Source: Gonatopus flavifemur | Lineage: Eukaryota; Arthropoda; Insecta; Hymenoptera; Dryinidae | Direction of reading: 5' to 3' | Assembly (NCBI GenBank): GCA_018340375.1 | Contig: JAFFJZ010000053.1 | Coordinates: 1,426,001 to 1,490,000 of the forward strand | Length of the DNA: 64,000 bases | Program-made: the position numbers and the translations under genes | Notes under the pieces: model-generated | Seen by the model: the letters and a program-made list of their open reading frames with translations, nothing else | Database searches by the model: none | What the model was told of the DNA's origin: nothing | Shown here: positions 60,261 through 64,000 of the stretch, piece by piece | Position numbering within the stretch: position 1 is the first letter of the stretch | Layout: each line of letters opens with the position of its first letter

Positions 60261-61060
60261 TGAAGAATACCTCTCGGGTACCTCCTCTTATTCCCGGCTT
60301 GAACTATTTTCGAGTCACGGGCGACTCCGACACCTATCGGTTGCCGCGTAAACCAGGGTCGACCTCGATACTATCGATTGTCTCGCTTGAGGGTCGCATT
60401 GAGCACACCCTGCACATGCGCGGTGAGTTTCCGTGAAAAACAACATGGATGACTAGGTTTGTTTACAACCTGTCATCCTTTCCGCGTCACGTTGTTAATG
60501 ATTATTTATTCGCGAGTGTACAGTGAAAAACCATCTTCCAGTGGTGAGAAGTGTTCTCGAGAGTTGAAATTACCACGAAAATCCCCTCGCGATCATCTAG
60601 CTCAGCCTATACTCAGGTAACCTATAGTTTATACGTACAATTCGCATTTTCTTATTCCTCCCTGGTAGAACTGAACGACCACGAAACGACCATGAAACGA
60701 CTGTCGTTTTGTTCAATAAAGCGACCTAGGAACGACCGTAAAGCGACTTTGAGAGAAATTCGTGTTTTCAAAGAATAATTGAGCGTAGGGAAAAAATCGA
60801 AGAAGCATCATTAAGTAGAGGCTCTGATCTATCAACTGACATAAACATCATGCTGAAATTCGATGATTGAGGTACTGTTTGGATCGTTTGAGAAAGAGGA
60901 ATTTTGGAAGGAAATCGGCTCAGGACAACGGAACGCGTTGAGCGTGAGGGGCGGAGCTTGAGTAAAGGACACGTGGCGAAGAGGGGAGCGAGGAGGAACT
61001 AATCACGCCTACCGAAGCAGGGACGCGGCAACGTAACAAGAACGACGAAACTGTGATGCC
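60261..61060. other. Unassigned DNA
   Basis: Mixed GC content, no supported gene. 60660-60760 has repeated ACGACC/GCGAC words. It probably continues the unassigned block interrupted by the MITE at 60007. Confidence 0.3.
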
Positions 61061-61397
61061 AGATTCGGCCGACCCACTCGGTTTACCCTCTCCATCGACC
61101 CCACGCACACAACGAAACCTTCATCCATGTGTTCGAAGTCATTCGTTTCACTTCGCGTAGGCTCGGACAAACGAGAGAGAACTAATTATCCGTCGATCTT
61201 TGTTCTCTCTCGTTGTCCTACAATCGGCCAACTCCGTGCATGATCGGGAAAAGTTTAAAGCCCATGCGGTCGAATCACAGAAAAGTCTTACTGCTCTTTC
61301 TTTGCCAGGCAATGATTTTATTATAATCAGTATCGAACTAACACCCGGCGCCCGGGCTGAGAATTGCCTGGGGCCCTTCGATATTTTTTTTTGTTTT
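61061..61397 (+). repeat. GC-rich dispersed repeat, copy 2
   Basis: Plus-strand relative of 2330-2702. Shared words include CCAACTCCGTGCATGATCGG (TAACTCCGTGCAAGATCGG in copy 1) and CAGTATCGAACT. It ends CCTGGGGCCCTTCGATAT followed by nine T. Confidence 0.5.
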
Positions 61398-61458
61398 TTT
61401 TTGTTTGACAATTAAGAAGCTAGTTCGATGCTGATTATGAAATGAAATTGATGATATG

Positions 61459-61955
61459 CGCTCAGATACTGAGAAGGTATACATATTACGTTTATGAACT
61501 ACAGTAACTATGTAAAATGAGAAATCATGCATAGAATAATAACATATTAATTTCTACAGGAATTAAAAATAGTTTCAACACTATGCACTAATACTAAAAA
61601 AAAATTGACTGATATTTAATTTAATTCAATTGAACATAATTAAATATCTATATTTTGTCATGAATCACATGTATCAATATTTTTATTGGATTCAAAATTT
61701 TCATCATAATTGATATTGTGATTCATGACAAAATATAGATATTTAATTATATTCGATTGAATTGAATTAAATATCAGTCAATTTTTTTTTAGTATTATTG
61801 ATTTTTGACGAACAATAAATTTTTATGCATAGTATTGAAACTATTTTTAATTCCTGTAGAAATCAATATGTTATTATTCTATGCATGATTTCTCATTTTA
61901 CATAGTTACTGTAGTTCATAAACGTAATATGTATACCTTTTCAACATCTGAGCTC
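61459..61955. mobile_element. About 500-bp AT-rich hairpin element
   Basis: Two arms from GCTCAGATACTGAGAAGG and CTTTTCAACATCTGAGC inward are reverse complements, including AACTACAGTAACTATGTAAA and ATGACAAAATATAGATATTT. Its right end overlaps a tRNA-like segment. Confidence 0.85.
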
Positions 61956-62025
61956 ATAGCTTAGTGGCAGAGGCAACGGCTTTCGCGCAGGAGCGGCCGG
62001 GTTCGATTCTGCTCAATTGACTCAC
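61951..62025 (+). other. tRNA-like Pol III box segment
   Basis: CATAGCTTAGTGGCAGAGG is a good A box-like word and GCCGGGTTCGATTCTGCTC a good B box-like word at tRNA spacing. 5' and 3' ends GAGC/GCTC could form a short acceptor-like stem, but the arms between are poor. Confidence 0.6.
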
Positions 62026-62356
62026 TACCTTTGTTTTTGTTTCAAAATCAATCATGAAAAAATTGATTTGTTTCCTCAATGAGAGAGGAACAACCCTAAT
62101 GAATGCATCAATATTTTTACTACCATTGCATGTATATTTTGAAAAATCGAAATGAATATTTTTATCATGTGATGATTGTTTTTCTTTCAGAATAGGATTC
62201 ATGGTATCGTCTACACATATAAATTTATATGTTGTTGGTCGATCAATCTTATTTTCGATTTTGGCTCCCGTAGGTTTTTAGAAATAGAAAGATTTTCATT
62301 TCAGGTCGATTTGTAAATTGTACACGGAAGAAAATGATGTTGTTGATATTTTGACA

Positions 62357-62565
62357 CACTAACAGAAAGGATCTCTTGAAACAAGAAAATTTTTCTTGCC
62401 GCTGTGACAAAACTCATTTTTTTCTTGTGCCCAGAAAATCTCTTCTGAAATCAAAACCAATTTTTCTTGATTCAAGTAAAATTTTCTAGGCTCAAGAAAG
62501 AAAAATGAGTTTTGTCCCAGCGGCAAGAAAAATTTTCTCATTTCACGAGAACCTTTCTGTGAGTG
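62357..62565. mobile_element. 209-bp MITE with CACTNACAGAAAGG termini
   Basis: Ends CACTAACAGAAAGGATCTC and GAGAACCTTTCTGTGAGTG. Inner inverted words AAAATTTTTCTTGCCGCTG and CAGCGGCAAGAAAAATTTT. Possible 2-bp CA target duplication. Confidence 0.85.
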
Positions 62566-62575
62566 CAACGAAAAA

Positions 62576-63227
62576 TTATCTATACCCGTATGAAAATATT
62601 TGGCTGAAAAATTTCTGCAAAACCATGATAAATCTTCAAAGAACATCGCATTTTCTCTGAAAAACTTTGACAAACTCTGAGAATCCCTGAGATTTTTATG
62701 AAAAATCTAATAAATTTGGGACATTCTGTACAGACTGTTCTCAGAGTTTTTCAGAAACTTTCCAGAACTTTTCAGAGTTTTTTCGTTTGTTTGTAGACAA
62801 ATAGGAACGAAATTCCGCTCTGAAAAAACTCTGAGAAATCGTCAACATTGGTCTGATTATTGAAATATTCTGAAAACCTATAAATAAATGTATATGCTGA
62901 ATTCAAATATCATATGTCAAAAAGTGTTTGAAAATTTTCAAATTCTTCTTCAATAGTCAGAAAAATGTTAATAATTTATCATCGTTTTGTCAGAAGTTTT
63001 CAGATAGCAATTCCGTCCTCATTTCTCTGAAAAAATGAGGAATCCTGAAAAATTTCTGAAAGCTCTGAAAAATTTAGTACAGAATGTCCCAAATTTATTA
63101 GATTTTTCATAAGAATCTCAGAGATTCTCAGAGTTTTCAGATTTTTGCAGAGAAATTGCGATGTTTTCCAGAGATTAATCATGGTTTTGTAGAAATTTTT
63201 CTGCGGAATATTTCCATACGGGATAGA
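62576..63227. mobile_element. 650-bp foldback with CTCTGA-rich interior
   Basis: Ends CTATACCCGTATGAAAATAT and ATATTTCCATACGGGATAG. Arms of about 160 bp include TTGGGACATTCTGTACAG and its complement. The interior repeats CTGAGAA/TTCTCAGA. Confidence 0.82.
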
Positions 63228-63367
63228 AGTGATATTTCAGTTGTACAATGGAAATTATTGTTGCATTAGCCGAAATCTAGCCGTTGCAGCAATATTTTGG
63301 CTATCCAAATATTAAACACGCGAAATAGCTACCACAGCTAATTCCTGACTACCATAGCAAATCATCC

Positions 63368-63590
63368 CTGGTAGAAATGTTACAAGTTCTTCTCTATGGC
63401 CGATGAGGCACTAGAAAAGGAAGAAGTAATTGAGAAAAACTAGCAAGGGGCTAGTCAATAACTGGTAAGTTGGATTCAACTAGCATTGATTGGGAAAACT
63501 AATGAGCTACCCGTCACTATCCACTAATCCAAACTAATTAATAATAAATAGAGTAAAATCTTCTCTAATAATTACAAGTATTCACTCCAA
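63368..63590 (+). repeat. CCCTGGTAGAAAT-end element fragment shared with the palindrome
   Basis: Starts CCCTGGTAGAAATGTTACAA and resembles 10207-10440 (and inverted 8390-8597) through GATGAGGC(G/A)CTAGA, ACTAGC(A/G)AGG and TTCTCTAATAATTA. This shows one element type both inside the palindrome arms and elsewhere. Confidence 0.7.
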
Positions 63591-63593
63591 GTA

Positions 63594-63735
63594 TCCCTGG
63601 TAGAAATAAACTGTCAACGATGCCACGGAGTATCATAAAGATTGAATGCAAATGTACACGAAGAGGAGATTCACGCATTTTGGAGTGTAAAATTACACTC
63701 CCTCGCGCGAATGTACATCATATTTTTACCAGGGA
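63594..63735. mobile_element. 142-bp MITE, CCCTGGTAGAAATA termini, TA duplication
   Basis: Ends TCCCTGGTAGAAATA and TATTTTTACCAGGGA, flanked by TA at 63592-63593 and 63736-63737. It belongs to the same terminus family as the elements at 16077 and 23331. Confidence 0.85.
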
Positions 63736-63831
63736 TAGATCGAATGGATAGACATGAACGTTTTAATCTTGAAATGAATAAAATGTTTCCTGTGCTTATT
63801 ATCAGAAAATACGGTATTTTTTATTGATTCC

Positions 63832-64000
63832 CTAGTGGAAATATTTCTCTGAGAATTTTTGAGAATCTCTGAAAACTCTCAAAATTCGAACATTCCTGTA
63901 AATCTCTGTAAATTTGATGGAGTTCAGAATGATTGTTTAAATCTCTGGAAATGTTCTGAGAATCTTTAAAAAACTCTCAAAATTAGAAATTCCATTAAAT
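63832..64000 (+). repeat. Start of a CTCTGA-rich element, cut by window end
   Basis: CCCTAGTGGAAATATTTCTC followed by CTGAGAA/CTCTCAAAAT words like those at 62576-63227. Incomplete. Confidence 0.45.

Noticed and set aside
6695..62025. Functional tRNA genes at the tRNA-like segments
   Set aside because: A and B box words are present, but I could not draw complete cloverleaves with paired acceptor and anticodon arms; kept as tRNA-like only.

Overview
The window is a stretch of animal, most probably insect, repeat-rich DNA. The evidence is two related non-LTR retrotransposon families of CR1/Jockey type, a Ty3-like LTR element remnant, hAT-like and TA-inserting MITEs, tRNA- and 5S-like Pol III boxes, and AT-rich sequence with no bacterial-style operons. 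I found no host protein-coding gene that I can support. Every long reading frame belongs to a transposable element, and most short frames are chance frames in repeats.

Layout. 1-2203: 3' part of LINE copy 1 (family A). 2330-2702: a GC-rich repeat whose inverted relative lies at 61061-61397. 3135-4510: a 180-bp tandem repeat. 5987-14186: an old LINE of a second family (B, minus strand), split by a 6.9-kb palindromic structure (6261-13202) that sits between TA dinucleotides. 14187-16076: AT-rich repeats. 16077-20631: a second large foldback built from 60-bp repeats and carrying 5S rRNA-like segments. 20632-21682: more of the same repeat family with a small MITE. 22030-24385: a broken minus-strand transposase-like gene interrupted by a 737-bp TIR element. 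24450-28050: a 157-bp repeat region interrupted by a 2.2-kb hAT-like element. 28992-31405: Ty3-like gag and protease remnant.

31411-54379 is dominated by a satellite with a unit of about 222 bp. A 5' LINE fragment is fused to its left edge, and LINE copy 2 (full length, minus strand, 32799-37045) is inserted in it with a 5-bp target duplication. The array has higher-order structure: a 4.17-kb block present twice 4.45 kb apart (20 units), and a 5-unit block repeated near the right end. 54380-55454 holds ATATATG-type and 247-bp repeats. 55464-58342 is LINE copy 3, 5'-truncated but with an unbroken 882-codon frame. From 58352 to the end there is a series of MITEs and hairpins separated by GC-richer unassigned DNA.

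How the parts relate. The window is a layered record of insertions, many datable against each other because they interrupt recognisable frames or repeats: LINE B, then the 6-kb palindrome, then the two X insertions; the transposase-like gene, then the 737-bp element; the satellite, then LINE copy 2. The most unusual theme is that several long inverted-repeat elements contain or abut tRNA-like or 5S-like internal Pol III promoter sequences. All coordinates of repeat edges were read by eye and may be off by a few bases.
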